From Flavobacterium sp. Root420 (GTDB lineage Bacteria > Bacteroidota > Bacteroidia > Flavobacteriales > Flavobacteriaceae), in contig NZ_LMEF01000012.1 in assembly GCF_001427905.1 (NCBI RefSeq), forward strand, positions 545,367 to 609,366: 64,000 bases of DNA, in the 5' to 3' direction. The position numbers were made by a program, and so were the translations under genes. How positions within the stretch are numbered: the stretch's first letter is position 1; each line of letters begins with the position of its first letter. This document shows, piece after piece, positions 18,060 to 26,079 of the stretch. The notes beneath the pieces were generated by a model, which was not told where the DNA came from, ran no database searches, and saw nothing but the letters and a program-made list of their open reading frames with translations.

Positions 18060-18668
18060 CTACCTGACGATAGTTCTAAAAGTCAAATTTACTCGAGGTT
18101 TTAATGTTGTTTTGGTTGGCGGTAAACGATGGAGCCAATGCGTTTGTGTAGTATCTTTCATGACCAACAAACTTCCATGTTCTAAAATTAAAGAAACAAC
18201 TTCTTTAGTTTCTTTGTGTTTGAAAGCAAACTTACGTTCAGCACCAAAACTAACCGAACCAATTGCTCCATTCTTTTTTAAATCTTTTTCGGCATCGCTG
18301 TGCCAGGCCATTCCTTCATCACCGGAATGATATAAATTCAATAAACAGGAGTTGAAAGTTTCGCTGGTTTTTTCCTCAATAATTGCTTTTAATTCTAATA
18401 ATTCCTTCGTCCACGGAAGTGCTTTTTTAGTAGTATTCGAATACGTATATTCAAAACCAGAATCTCCGTACCACGCCACTTTTCGTTTGGTCAAAATTAA
18501 TTTCCCGAAGATTATCGCTTCGTCATTTTTCCATTCGATAGTATTCAAAAGCACTTCTAAATAATGATTTGAATCTTCTCTGGAGAATAATTTTCCGTAA
18601 TAATTCACCGTTCCATCTTTCGGAAGTAAATTGGTAGTTTCGTCTGTATGCGGATTAAATAGGTCCAT
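18060..18668 (-). CDS. alkB: AlkB-family 2OG-Fe(II) dioxygenase
   Basis: This 202-residue enzyme repairs 1-methyladenine and 3-methylcytosine by oxidative demethylation. Motifs seen are the iron ligands HxD in 'MAWHSDAEKD', the distal His in 'HWLHRLPP' and the 2-oxoglutarate-binding arginines in 'RVNLTFR'. 'ERKFAFKHKET' matches the AlkBH2/3-like bacterial type. Its ATG lies inside the 3' end of the small Ada-type zinc-domain gene (14-base overlap), so translation is probably coupled. It is the last gene of the alkylation-repair cluster. Confidence 0.95.
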   Translation of the reverse strand: MDLFNPHTDETTNLLPKDGTVNYYGKLFSREDSNHYLEVLLNTIEWKNDEAIIFGKLILTKRKVAWYGDSGFEYTYSNTTKKALPWTKELLELKAIIEEKTSETFNSCLLNLYHSGDEGMAWHSDAEKDLKKNGAIGSVSFGAERKFAFKHKETKEVVSLILEHGSLLVMKDTTQTHWLHRLPPTKTTLKPRVNLTFRTIVR

Positions 18669-18900
18669 TTTTCCAGTTTTGATATTCGGTTTTCATGCAA
18701 TGTCCGCAAGGTCTGAAACTATTTTGTCTTGCTTCATTTTCAGATAAAAAGAAAACCCGATTTTCGCGTTTCATTCTTTTTCCTGAAGAACATTTTAGTG
18801 TTCCGTATATTTTTAGTTTTCGGTTTCCACCAAAGCAAATTTCCGCATTTTTAATTTTATTTCGGAGGTCGGAGTCGGGAATTTTATCGTGATGGATCAT
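18655..18900 (-). CDS. Stand-alone Ada-type zinc-domain protein without the acceptor cysteine
   Basis: This 81-residue protein is homologous to the N-terminal methyl-phosphotriester domain of Ada. It keeps 'LKCSSGKRMKRENRVFF' and the closing 'FRPCGHC' zinc knuckle. When 'FCRPSCR' of E. coli Ada is aligned with 'YGTLKCS' here, the methyl-accepting Cys38 falls on glycine, leaving three of the four canonical cysteines. Another cysteine ('EICFGG') lies 16 residues before the retained one and might take over as a ligand. It may therefore bind zinc and DNA without accepting methyl groups. It overlaps alkB by 14 bases. The Ada gene 2 kb upstream lacks this domain. Confidence 0.85.
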   Translation of the reverse strand: MIHHDKIPDSDLRNKIKNAEICFGGNRKLKIYGTLKCSSGKRMKRENRVFFLSENEARQNSFRPCGHCMKTEYQNWKNGPI

Positions 18901-18956
18901 TTATTTATTAGATTTTTATTTGGAAAGGCGCACAACTGTGTATCATTCGTACGAAT

Positions 18957-19100
18957 TAATCTCGCAAAGACGCAGAGTCGCAAAGGTATAATCCTGGCTA
19001 ACGTTTTAAGTTTTTTTAAGGAGTTTGATTTTATTTACAAATCCTTATTAATCTTAATGTTTAAATATAAACTTTGCGACTCTGCGTCTTTGCGAGATTA
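18957..19100. repeat. 29-bp perfect inverted repeat of CGCAAAG-type units
   Basis: The arms at 18957-18985 and 19072-19100 are exact reverse complements and consist of three near-identical 8-bp units (CGCAAAGA, CGCAGAGT, CGCAAAGG). The 86-base spacer is AT-rich and has no credible gene. The element interrupts the alkylation-repair gene run between the 2OG oxygenase and the Ada-type zinc-domain gene. Confidence 0.9.
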
Positions 19101-19106
19101 AATTTA

Positions 19107-19820
19107 TCACGACAGGGCATCATGAAAAATAATCCCCAACGTATGCCTTTCACCCGAATGAATTTCGCTCACGCCATGTTTCATATTAACGCGATAATAT
19201 CCTTTTGATCCTTTTACTGGTCTGAAATTTGTCGTAAAAACCAAAACGTCACCTTTTTTGGGTTTCAAAACAATCGCTTTTGATTGCGCTCTTGGCGTTT
19301 GCTGCGTTAAGACAAATTCGCCACCTGTGAAATCTTCATCGGGTTCGTTTAGGAAAAGGACTATTTGAATAGGAAAATATACATCTCCGTATAAATCCTG
19401 ATGCAGAGTATTAAAACCACTTTTACCATATTTTAAAATTAAGACAGTTGCTTTTAGTTGATTGTTTTCATGACATTGCTTTAATAATTCGTCATGTGAT
19501 TCGGGAAAAAAGGTATTGATATTTAATACTTTCATCCACGCATTTGCAATTGGTGCCAGTTTTGGATAAATCGAAGAACGAATGCTTTGAATCAAATCCG
19601 GAAGCGGATAATTAAAGTATTTGTATTCGCCCAAACCAAATCGATAGCGTTCCATAACAACTGTTTTTCGATATAAATTTGGATTATCGTAATCGAATTT
19701 TAAATCTTCACATTGCTCGTTGGCAAGCACATTTGGAATAATTGCGTATCCATTTTCGTGCATAGATTCGGTGATGCTTTCCCAGTTTTGAGAAGCAATT
19801 TTTGATTGTATATTTTGCAT
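19107..19820 (-). CDS. 2OG-Fe(II) oxygenase
   Basis: This 237-residue protein has a prolyl-hydroxylase-type double-stranded beta-helix. The iron-binding HxD is in 'NTLHQDLYGDVYFPIQ', 'FTGGEFVLTQ' matches the family, and 'YRVNMKHGVSEIHSG' with 'RHTLGIIFHD' supplies the distal His and the 2OG-binding arginine. The substrate is unknown. It starts one base after the hydrolase stop and lies between ada and alkB, which suggests a role in alkylation damage, perhaps on protein, lipid or nucleotide. This function is inferred from position only. Confidence 0.88.
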   Translation of the reverse strand: MQNIQSKIASQNWESITESMHENGYAIIPNVLANEQCEDLKFDYDNPNLYRKTVVMERYRFGLGEYKYFNYPLPDLIQSIRSSIYPKLAPIANAWMKVLNINTFFPESHDELLKQCHENNQLKATVLILKYGKSGFNTLHQDLYGDVYFPIQIVLFLNEPDEDFTGGEFVLTQQTPRAQSKAIVLKPKKGDVLVFTTNFRPVKGSKGYYRVNMKHGVSEIHSGERHTLGIIFHDALS

Positions 19821-19821
19821 T

Positions 19822-20544
19822 TTAAGATGTTGCTATTTCGCAGAAAATAGAAGATAATTCTTCAGGTTGACTAAAAAAAGGAGAGTGGCTGGTTTCCATT
19901 TGATATACTTTCTGGCAAACGGTTTCCGTATACATTTTTCTTTGGATAAAAGGTGTTACCTCTTTATCTTCAGTACATTCTATATAAAACCTTGGAACAC
20001 TTCCATATTTTTCTTCCGATAATTCTAAAGCTGTAATACCAGATTCTACAGATTCGTGACTTAATAGTAATTTTGCGAGTTCAGTAATTGTTTCATCACA
20101 ATCATGATAAAGTCCTTCCTTGTAAATTTCTGGTTGTAGAGTATGGGCATTTAATTCAGGATATCTGGTTACAAATGGTTTTAAAACACCATTGATATCC
20201 TGAGCAGAATATTCACTTTGAGTTTTACCATTCGGAATTAGATAAGCGGCTAAGTAAATTAATTTTTCAATTTTATCTGAACGATATTCTGCAGCCTGAG
20301 AGATCATGATTCCATTTTTGCTATGACCAACAAGTATAACTTTAGAATCTAAAGTGTCAATTAATTCGCAAATTGATGCTACAGATTTTTGAAATGTTAC
20401 TTCATTGATTGGAGTTTTATCTCTTCCCATTCCTGGTAAATCAATTGCAATTACTCTGTGACCTTTGCTTTCTAAAATTGGAATTACTTTATGCCAATTC
20501 CATGAACTATGCCACGAACCATGTATTAAAATGAATGTTTTCAT
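19822..20544 (-). CDS. Alpha/beta hydrolase
   Basis: This 240-residue protein begins 'MKTFILIHGSWHSSWNWHKV' and has the oxyanion loop 'HGSWH', the nucleophile elbow 'GHSKNG' and a late 'ETSHSPFFSQP' histidine. The pattern is that of small esterases and hydroxynitrile-lyase-like proteins. There is no signal peptide. It lies 72 bases after ada and next to the 2OG oxygenase. The substrate is not predictable. Confidence 0.88.
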   Translation of the reverse strand: MKTFILIHGSWHSSWNWHKVIPILESKGHRVIAIDLPGMGRDKTPINEVTFQKSVASICELIDTLDSKVILVGHSKNGIMISQAAEYRSDKIEKLIYLAAYLIPNGKTQSEYSAQDINGVLKPFVTRYPELNAHTLQPEIYKEGLYHDCDETITELAKLLLSHESVESGITALELSEEKYGSVPRFYIECTEDKEVTPFIQRKMYTETVCQKVYQMETSHSPFFSQPEELSSIFCEIATS

Positions 20545-20616
20545 GTCTTAAATATTTAAAATTATAAGACAAAATTACCTTCGAAGTCAGTATAATAAAA
20601 TCCGTTTCTTGCTCAA

Positions 20617-21462
20617 TTATAAATTGCTTTGCGCACCTTCCCAGCCGATAATTGCTGTTTTTCGGGTATTTCCCCACATATAACCACCAAAAGTTCCTGT
20701 AGATTGAATAACGCGATGGCATGGAATCAAAAATGCCACAGGATTACTTCCAATTGCAGTTCCGACAGCTCGTGAAGCATTTGGTTTGTCAATTTGATGT
20801 GCAATAGAGCCGTAGGTTGACAATTGCCCCATTGGAATTTTAAGCAGCGTTTCCCAAACTTTCAATTGAAAATCAGTTCCTTTTAAATGCAGTTTGATTT
20901 CAGATAATTTGCTCCAGTCGTTTTGAAAAATAAATAAGGCATTTTGCTGTACCAAATCTAATTTTCTTGAGAATGCTGCGTTGGGAAATTTGTATTTTAA
21001 ATTTTCAAAACCGAGTTCTTCACTTTCGGCAAAAGCCATAAAACAAACCCCTTTTTGCGTTGAAGCCACAATAATATTTCCAAACGGACTTTCGGCAAAG
21101 CTGAAATTGATTTCTAAATTTTTTCCGCCGTTTTTATATTCCGCCGGAGTCATACCTTCAATGTTAACGAATAAATCATGCAGACGGCTGGTTCCGGAAA
21201 GCCCGGTATCGAAAGCGGCGTCAAATAAAGTGGCCTGATTGTCTTCTTTCAGGATTTTTTTAGCATGTTCGACACTAATATATTGCAAAAACTTTTTCGG
21301 ACTTGTGCCGGCCCATTCGGTAAACAAACGCTGAAAGTGAAACGGACTCAAATGCACTTTTTCAGCAACCTCATCAAGATTGGGCTGTGCTTTAAAATTA
21401 GCTTTGATATAATCGATCGCATCTGCGATCCGATTATAATTAATGTTTTCTTGTGTGTTCAT
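20617..21462 (-). CDS. ada: Ada-like regulator/O6-methylguanine-DNA methyltransferase lacking the N-terminal zinc domain
   Basis: This 281-residue protein has an AraC-type helix-turn-helix at about 10-110 ('VAEKVHLSPFHFQRLF', 'TGLSGTSRLHDLF') followed by an MGMT domain at about 115-280 with acceptor C248 in 'IPCHRVI'. E. coli Ada has an extra N-terminal zinc domain that senses phosphotriester methylation; it is absent here. The ATG at 21462 is chosen over a TTG three codons upstream. It heads the minus-strand repair cluster. How it would be activated without the sensor domain is open. Confidence 0.94.
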   Translation of the reverse strand: MNTQENINYNRIADAIDYIKANFKAQPNLDEVAEKVHLSPFHFQRLFTEWAGTSPKKFLQYISVEHAKKILKEDNQATLFDAAFDTGLSGTSRLHDLFVNIEGMTPAEYKNGGKNLEINFSFAESPFGNIIVASTQKGVCFMAFAESEELGFENLKYKFPNAAFSRKLDLVQQNALFIFQNDWSKLSEIKLHLKGTDFQLKVWETLLKIPMGQLSTYGSIAHQIDKPNASRAVGTAIGSNPVAFLIPCHRVIQSTGTFGGYMWGNTRKTAIIGWEGAQSNL

Positions 21463-21552
21463 TTCTTTCAATTTTATAATGCAAATATCGACCTGTTTTT
21501 GCAGGGATAAAATCCGAAACTTGCTTTATTTTAATCACATAGGAGAGCGAAG

Positions 21553-21660
21553 ATTTTATGCAAAGTTTGCGATGTTTTTTGCTCGCAAGGTCACAAGGTT
21601 TGCGAAATATTGTCATCCTGATAAAGGAAGGACCGCATTAGAAACTCCGCAAAGATTGGA
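21553..21660. repeat. Degenerate intergenic repeats (CGCAAGG and GTCATCCTGA types)
   Basis: This stretch contains decayed CGCAAGG/TCACAAGG/TTTGCGA units like the repeat at 18957, then a GTCATCCTGA...CGCAAAGATTGG segment that resembles the spacer of the 25572 element (CGACAAAGATTGG). It looks like eroded copies of two repeat families. Confidence 0.5.
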
Positions 21661-21719
21661 AATTGTTTCTAAATATAATTCGTGTATTTCTTCTAAATGA
21701 TGCTTCTTAAAATTGAAAA

Positions 21720-22052
21720 TTAATGTGCCGTAGTTTTAGAAAAGACATTTATGATTACAACACCAATCATAATTAATGCCAATCCAATAATAGCCGGTAA
21801 ATCCGGAATTTGTTTAAAAAAGACAGCACCAATAATAGTAATTAATACAATTCCAACACCGGACCAAATAGCATACGCAATTCCAACCGGAATAGTTCTA
21901 ATTGCAAAACTCAAAAAGTAAAAAGCTCCAAAATATCCAATAAAAGTAATGATGCTCGGAATTAGTTGTGTAAACTGCTCTGATTTTTTTAATGCCGAAG
22001 TGGTTATGATTTCGAATATAATAGCTATTCCTAAAAAGAAGAAGTTTTTCAT
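21720..22052 (-). CDS. SMR-family small multidrug-resistance efflux protein
   Basis: This 110-residue protein has four transmembrane helices. The conserved membrane-embedded glutamate is in 'FEIITTSALKKSE', and 'RTIPVGIAYAIWSGVGIV' is the canonical SMR helix 2-3 signature. Such proteins exchange protons for quaternary ammonium compounds or guanidinium and work as antiparallel dimers. Only one SMR gene is present, so a homodimer is expected. The specificity (EmrE/Sug type) is undecided. Confidence 0.93.
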   Translation of the reverse strand: MKNFFFLGIAIIFEIITTSALKKSEQFTQLIPSIITFIGYFGAFYFLSFAIRTIPVGIAYAIWSGVGIVLITIIGAVFFKQIPDLPAIIGLALIMIGVVIINVFSKTTAH

Positions 22053-22153
22053 ATTTTACGTTTTTTTACAAAGTTAATCTTTGTATGGCAACGAATGCTT
22101 TAATTTTTCTATTTCAAATTAGTATTTAAATTCTTATTATAATAAAAACAAAA

Positions 22154-22492
22154 TTACATTACTTCAATTAATCTGTATTTTAATTGATCATGATAGAATG
22201 CTGTATGCAAAGTCAATTCAGTTTCGATGTTGTCGTTGGTAAATAGTTTTGCTTCAATTCCAAAACCTTCTGTAGTATCATATTTAAAGACACTAAATTT
22301 GGATTCTAAAATTTTTAATTTAGGAAAGGCTGCAGTTTTAAAGTAGTCAAACAATTCTTCTTTGATTTCACCAAGCACTGCGGGTTTAATTCCGAATTTA
22401 GTTTCTAAATTGTTAGCATTCATTAAATTAATTTCATGGACTAATTCACAATTTAATTTGAAAGCTATTTTTGAAATTTCTTGTTCTGTCAT
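22154..22492 (-). CDS. Hypothetical protein
   Basis: This 112-residue soluble protein is not recognised. It has no signal peptide and alternating helix and strand ('EIKEELFDYFKTAAF', 'FGIEAKLFTNDNIETELTLH'). The strong reading frame and normal codon use support a real gene. It is 23 bases downstream of the coiled-coil protein gene on the same strand, so the two may be co-transcribed. Confidence 0.7.
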   Translation of the reverse strand: MTEQEISKIAFKLNCELVHEINLMNANNLETKFGIKPAVLGEIKEELFDYFKTAAFPKLKILESKFSVFKYDTTEGFGIEAKLFTNDNIETELTLHTAFYHDQLKYRLIEVM

Positions 22493-22515
22493 GAGAAATA
22501 TTATTTATTTCTTTC

Positions 22516-23049
22516 CTATTTTTCTTTTTCTTTTTTGGCCTTTTCCTCTTCTTTAAGTCTTTTTTCTTCTTCGTGTTTTTTGGTAAGTTCTTCTTTTTTA
22601 ATTTTTGCCGTTGCAATTTGGCTTTGAAAATTTTGAATTTTTTTTGAACTTTTTTCTATATCAGTTTTTGATTGGAGTACCTTTTCTTCAGACTTTGCAA
22701 TTTCCTTTTTTGATTTTTCTATTTTTTTTGAAAGATCTGTGTTGTTTTCAGAATTTTTTTCAAGAGAAGCTAATTCTTCTTGTTTCGATTTTAATTCGGC
22801 TTCCTTTTCCGTTGATTTGGTTTGTAGTTTTTTTAGCTTTCTTTCTTCATTTGCCAGTTTATCTTCTGACGTTTGAATGTTATTAAGATTACGGGCAATA
22901 TCGCGCTGTTGCTGTTGTTGCCACATAAACATTTGGTTTTGCTGTCTGACCATGGCATTGTTAGACTGCATTTGTCTTTGCATACTTGATTGCGCAGTTG
23001 AAAAAAAAGGTAAAAGCGTAAGTAACATTAAAATTAGGCGTGTTCTCAT
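22516..23049 (-). CDS. Secreted coiled-coil protein of unknown function
   Basis: This 177-residue protein has a signal peptide ending near FSTAQ. A Gln/Met-rich head ('RQMQSNNAMVRQQNQMFMW') is followed by an almost continuous coiled coil from about residue 50, very rich in Lys, Glu and Ser, to the end. It should be periplasmic or surface-exposed. No catalytic motif is present, and a structural or scaffolding role is a guess. Confidence 0.75.
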   Translation of the reverse strand: MRTRLILMLLTLLPFFSTAQSSMQRQMQSNNAMVRQQNQMFMWQQQQQRDIARNLNNIQTSEDKLANEERKLKKLQTKSTEKEAELKSKQEELASLEKNSENNTDLSKKIEKSKKEIAKSEEKVLQSKTDIEKSSKKIQNFQSQIATAKIKKEELTKKHEEEKRLKEEEKAKKEKEK

Positions 23050-23196
23050 AATTTGGCAGGTATTGGGAATTTTAATTTCAAAAGTAACGCTTAAAATTAA
23101 GAGTCGTGTATATTATCTGATTAAAATTAAGCTCTTGATTTATGTGGCACGCCCTAATTATTTTAGATTGTAGATTTCTGATTTTAGATTAAAAAC

Positions 23197-23229
23197 AAAA
23201 CCCGACAGATTTTAAAATCTGTCGGGTTT
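23197..23229 (-). terminator. Intrinsic terminator of ahcY
   Basis: A perfect 16-bp stem (ACCCGACAGATTTTAA in minus sense) is followed on the minus strand by a T-rich tail. It lies 31 bases after the ahcY stop codon. Confidence 0.9.
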
Positions 23230-23260
23230 GAAGTATGTAAGTAGATAAATCTAAAATTTA

Positions 23261-24577
23261 CTAGTATCTGTAGTATTCTGGTTTGAATGGACCTTCAACC
23301 GGAACGCCAATATAAGCAGCCTGATCGTCACGTAAAGTTTCTAATTCAACGCCTAATTTAGCTAAGTGCAAAGCAGCAACTTTTTCATCTAAATGTTTTG
23401 GCAACATATAAACGTCATTGTTGTAAGCAGCACTGTTTTTCCATAATTCGATTTGAGCTAAAGTTTGGTTTGTAAATGAGTTACTCATTACAAAACTTGG
23501 GTGACCTGTAGCACAACCAAGGTTTACTAAACGACCTTCAGCCAAAATGATTATATCTTTTCCAGCGATAGTATATTTGTCAACCTGAGGTTTGATTTCG
23601 ATTTTAGATGCACCGTGGTTTTTGTTCAACCAGGCCATATCAATTTCGTTATCAAAGTGTCCGATGTTACAAACAACAGTTTTGTCTTTCATTTGCTCGA
23701 AATGACTTCCAAGAACGATATCTTTATTTCCTGTAGTTGTAATGATGATATCAGCATTAGCAATTACAGTGTTTAATTTTTTAACTTCATAACCGTCCAT
23801 TGCAGCTTGTAAAGCACAAATTGGGTCAATTTCAGTAACTGTTACGATAGATCCAGCACCTCTGAAAGAAGCAGCAGTTCCTTTTCCAACATCACCGTAT
23901 CCACAAACGATAACTCTTTTTCCAGCTAACATTAAGTCAGTTGCACGACGTACAGCATCTACAGCAGATTCTTTACAACCGTATTTGTTATCAAATTTAG
24001 ATTTAGTAACAGAGTCATTAATGTTGATAGCAGGCATTGGTAAAGTTCCGGCTTTTACTCTTTCGTAAAGTCTGTGAACTCCAGTTGTAGTTTCTTCAGA
24101 TAATCCTTTGATTCCAGGAACCAATTCTGGGAAACGGTCAATAACCATGTTTGTTAAATCTCCACCATCATCAAGAATCATGTTCAATGGTTTTCTGTCT
24201 TCACCAAAGAATAAAGTTTGCTCAATACACCAGTCAAATGATTGCTCATCAAGACCTTTCCAGGCATAAACCTGAATTCCGGCAGCAGCAATAGCAGCAG
24301 CAGCCTGATCCTGAGTAGAGAAAATATTACAAGATGACCAAGTAACTTCAGCACCAAGAGCAATTAAAGTTTCGATCAAAACAGCAGTTTGAATCGTCAT
24401 GTGCAAACATCCAGCGATACGAGCACCTGCAAGAGGTTGTTCGTCTTTATATTCAGCACGAAGTGCCATTAAGCCAGGCATTTCAGCTTCAGCTAGTTCA
24501 ATTTCTTTTCTTCCCCAAGCCGCTAGAGAAATGTCTTTTACTTTGAAAGCCACAAAAGGCGTAGTTGTAGTACTCAT
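23261..24577 (-). CDS. ahcY: S-adenosylhomocysteine hydrolase
   Basis: This 438-residue enzyme converts S-adenosylhomocysteine to adenosine and homocysteine, removing the inhibitor of methyl transfer. The NAD-binding Rossmann motif is in '[13 protein letters not shown]'. Substrate-site blocks '[11 protein letters not shown]' and '[10 protein letters not shown]' and the C-terminal 'PFKPEYYRY' are all present, so the protein is full length. It is monocistronic, with its own promoter element at 24610 and a terminator. Confidence 0.98.
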   Translation of the reverse strand: MSTTTTPFVAFKVKDISLAAWGRKEIELAEAEMPGLMALRAEYKDEQPLAGARIAGCLHMTIQTAVLIETLIALGAEVTWSSCNIFSTQDQAAAAIAAAGIQVYAWKGLDEQSFDWCIEQTLFFGEDRKPLNMILDDGGDLTNMVIDRFPELVPGIKGLSEETTTGVHRLYERVKAGTLPMPAININDSVTKSKFDNKYGCKESAVDAVRRATDLMLAGKRVIVCGYGDVGKGTAASFRGAGSIVTVTEIDPICALQAAMDGYEVKKLNTVIANADIIITTTGNKDIVLGSHFEQMKDKTVVCNIGHFDNEIDMAWLNKNHGASKIEIKPQVDKYTIAGKDIIILAEGRLVNLGCATGHPSFVMSNSFTNQTLAQIELWKNSAAYNNDVYMLPKHLDEKVAALHLAKLGVELETLRDDQAAYIGVPVEGPFKPEYYRY

Positions 24578-24609
24578 TTATAGTATATTTGTATATTGTA
24601 AAATTTTTG

Positions 24610-24617
24610 CAAATTTA
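24610..24617 (-). promoter_or_regulatory. Bacteroidota -7 element of ahcY
   Basis: TAAATTTG on the minus strand matches the TAnnTTTG consensus 32 bases upstream of the ahcY start. No well-placed TTG -33 box was found. Confidence 0.55.
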
Positions 24618-24714
24618 CGGAATACCTTTTGAATTTTTACTATTTCTGTAAGATTTGTGAAATGTTTAATTTCTTAATCTTTAGAGTATTAGTTTGTAAA
24701 TTGTTTTTTAGAAG

Positions 24715-24790
24715 CTAATCCTGCTGTCCACTATATCTTTTGTGGTGAACCCCACCACAAAAGGATGCCGTTCCCATCAGGGCTAAAAAG
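24715..24790. repeat. Structured intergenic element with CTTTTGTGGTG hairpin
   Basis: A perfect 11-bp stem (24737-24747 with 24753-24763, loop AACCC) is nested between CCTGCTGTCCACTATAT on the left and GGATGCCGTTCCCATCAGG on the right; CCTG and CAGG at the two ends can also pair. Read on the minus strand it runs AGCCCTGATGGGAACGGCA, hairpin, then TATAGTGGACAGCAGG. I recall similar intergenic elements from other flavobacteria, but cannot check this here. No gene lies in 24618-24874. Confidence 0.6.
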
Positions 24791-24874
24791 ACGAGACATT
24801 AAATTACCAGTTTAGTTTCCAAAAGGAAAAATAATTTCATAATTAACCATTTATAATTTACAATTAAAGAAGTA

Positions 24875-25525
24875 ATGCCTTTATTTAAAACCATACAGTG
24901 TAACGAAACAACCAAACTTTTAATTTGGGAAATAACAGAATCTTTTGAGGAGTTGTTGAGCAAAGTAGTTTTAAAAGAAAAAACGCAACGCCGATTAGAC
25001 GGAATGAAGTCTCAGTTACATCAGCGTGCTTTTTTGAGTGTTCGTATGCTGATTCAGGAAATGGGTTTTACAGATAAAGATTTACATTATGATGAATTCG
25101 GGAAACCTTATTTCGATTGTCATAATTATATTTCGATTACGCATTCGTATCATTTTGCAGCTATTATTATCAGCCATGAAACAGTTGGAATTGATATGGA
25201 ATTACAGCGTGAAAAAATCCTCAAAATTGCTGATAAATTTGTCGATACCGAATTTGAATACTTAAATCCGAATGTCTCAGAGGAATATATCAAGAAACTT
25301 ACAGTGATTTGGGGTGCTAAAGAAGCGATTTTTAAAATTAGAAATGAAAAAGGGATCAGTTTTAAAGATCATATTAGGGTTGGAGATTTTTCTTTGAATA
25401 AAAAAGAAACCCAGGCCAGTCTACATTTTGATGATTTGATTAAAGATTTCAATGTGCATTATGAAGAAATCAAATCTGATAATTTTGAAGGGAAATTTAC
25501 TTTGGTTTATGCTTTTGAGAAATAG
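24875..25525 (+). CDS. 4'-phosphopantetheinyl transferase
   Basis: This 216-residue Sfp-type enzyme transfers phosphopantetheine from CoA to carrier proteins. Motifs are 'GIDMELQREKILKIA' (Mg-binding Asp and Glu) and 'WGAKEAIFKI' (WxxKEAxxK). 'ISITHSYHFAAIII' gives the substrate-binding SxSH-like segment. No carrier-protein or synthase genes are near, so it probably serves fatty-acid acyl carrier protein or a distant cluster. Confidence 0.92.
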   Translation: MPLFKTIQCNETTKLLIWEITESFEELLSKVVLKEKTQRRLDGMKSQLHQRAFLSVRMLIQEMGFTDKDLHYDEFGKPYFDCHNYISITHSYHFAAIIISHETVGIDMELQREKILKIADKFVDTEFEYLNPNVSEEYIKKLTVIWGAKEAIFKIRNEKGISFKDHIRVGDFSLNKKETQASLHFDDLIKDFNVHYEEIKSDNFEGKFTLVYAFEK

Positions 25526-25571
25526 TATTTATAATAAAATTCCAATTATTGAAATTCCAAATTCCACAATC

Positions 25572-25676
25572 TTGTCATTTCGACCGAAGGGAGAAATCAC
25601 ACTCGGGGCTCGACAAAGATTGGCAATTTTATTGCGGAGCTTCTAGTGTGATTTCTCCCTTCGGTCGAAATGACAA
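25572..25676. repeat. 32-bp perfect inverted repeat
   Basis: The arms at 25572-25603 and 25645-25676 (core TTTCGACCGAAGGGAGAAAT) are exact reverse complements around a 41-base spacer. They sit between two convergent genes, so the hairpin could end transcription from both sides. The spacer contains CGACAAAGATTGGCAATTTT, related to a segment at 21645. It looks like a small non-autonomous repeat. Confidence 0.9.
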
Positions 25677-25680
25677 AAAA

Positions 25681-26079
25681 CTACACTTGGCTTTCTTTTT
25701 TACGATGTTCAAACATGCTCATGTACAGAAATGTACTCATTTTTCGAGCACGGCGTTTAAGTGTGTCTGCGTTTTCTCCTTCAAAATGTTCATCGATAGT
25801 TTGAAACCAATGATTCAGCCAAATTCCGAATTCGTTTGAAGTAATTTTACCATCAAAATGGGCATCCACTTCGTTGTGTACTTCATGTGGATTGCCTTTG
25901 TATTTTTTTACTGCGAATAAATTGGTCTCCCAAAAATCAGTCAGTTTTTCGAGATGTGCGTCCCAATCTTTTATTATCGTATTAAAATAAAAGCCGATTT
26001 CTTCATCGGCTCTTATTTTAGCATAAAACTGATGTACCAGAAATTCGACATCAGCTCTATTTTCTATCTGTTTTTTCAT
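25681..26079 (-). CDS. Truncated hemoglobin (group III-like)
   Basis: This 132-residue globin has the start 'VEFLVHQFYAKIRADEEIGF', 'DWDAHLEKLTDFWETNLF' and a proximal His candidate in 'DEHFEGENAD' or 'VHNEVDAHFDGKI'. Truncated globins of this type bind O2 or NO and often take part in nitrosative or low-oxygen stress. Its ATG overlaps the stop of the membrane-protein gene (ATGA), so the two are translationally coupled. A Crp/Fnr-type operator precedes the pair. Confidence 0.9.
   Translation of the reverse strand: MKKQIENRADVEFLVHQFYAKIRADEEIGFYFNTIIKDWDAHLEKLTDFWETNLFAVKKYKGNPHEVHNEVDAHFDGKITSNEFGIWLNHWFQTIDEHFEGENADTLKRRARKMSTFLYMSMFEHRKKESQV

Noticed and set aside
18889..19101. 70-codon + strand frame in the gap between the Ada-type zinc gene and the 2OG oxygenase
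   Set aside because: It runs through both arms of the 29-bp inverted repeat and has no protein-like pattern.
21443..21700. 85-codon + strand frame after the ada start
   Set aside because: It consists of decayed intergenic repeat sequence and overlaps the ada start region in antisense.
22605..22886. Phe/Leu-rich + strand frame of 93 codons
   Set aside because: It is the antisense shadow of the Lys/Glu-rich coiled-coil gene; AAA and GAA codons read as TTT and TTC.
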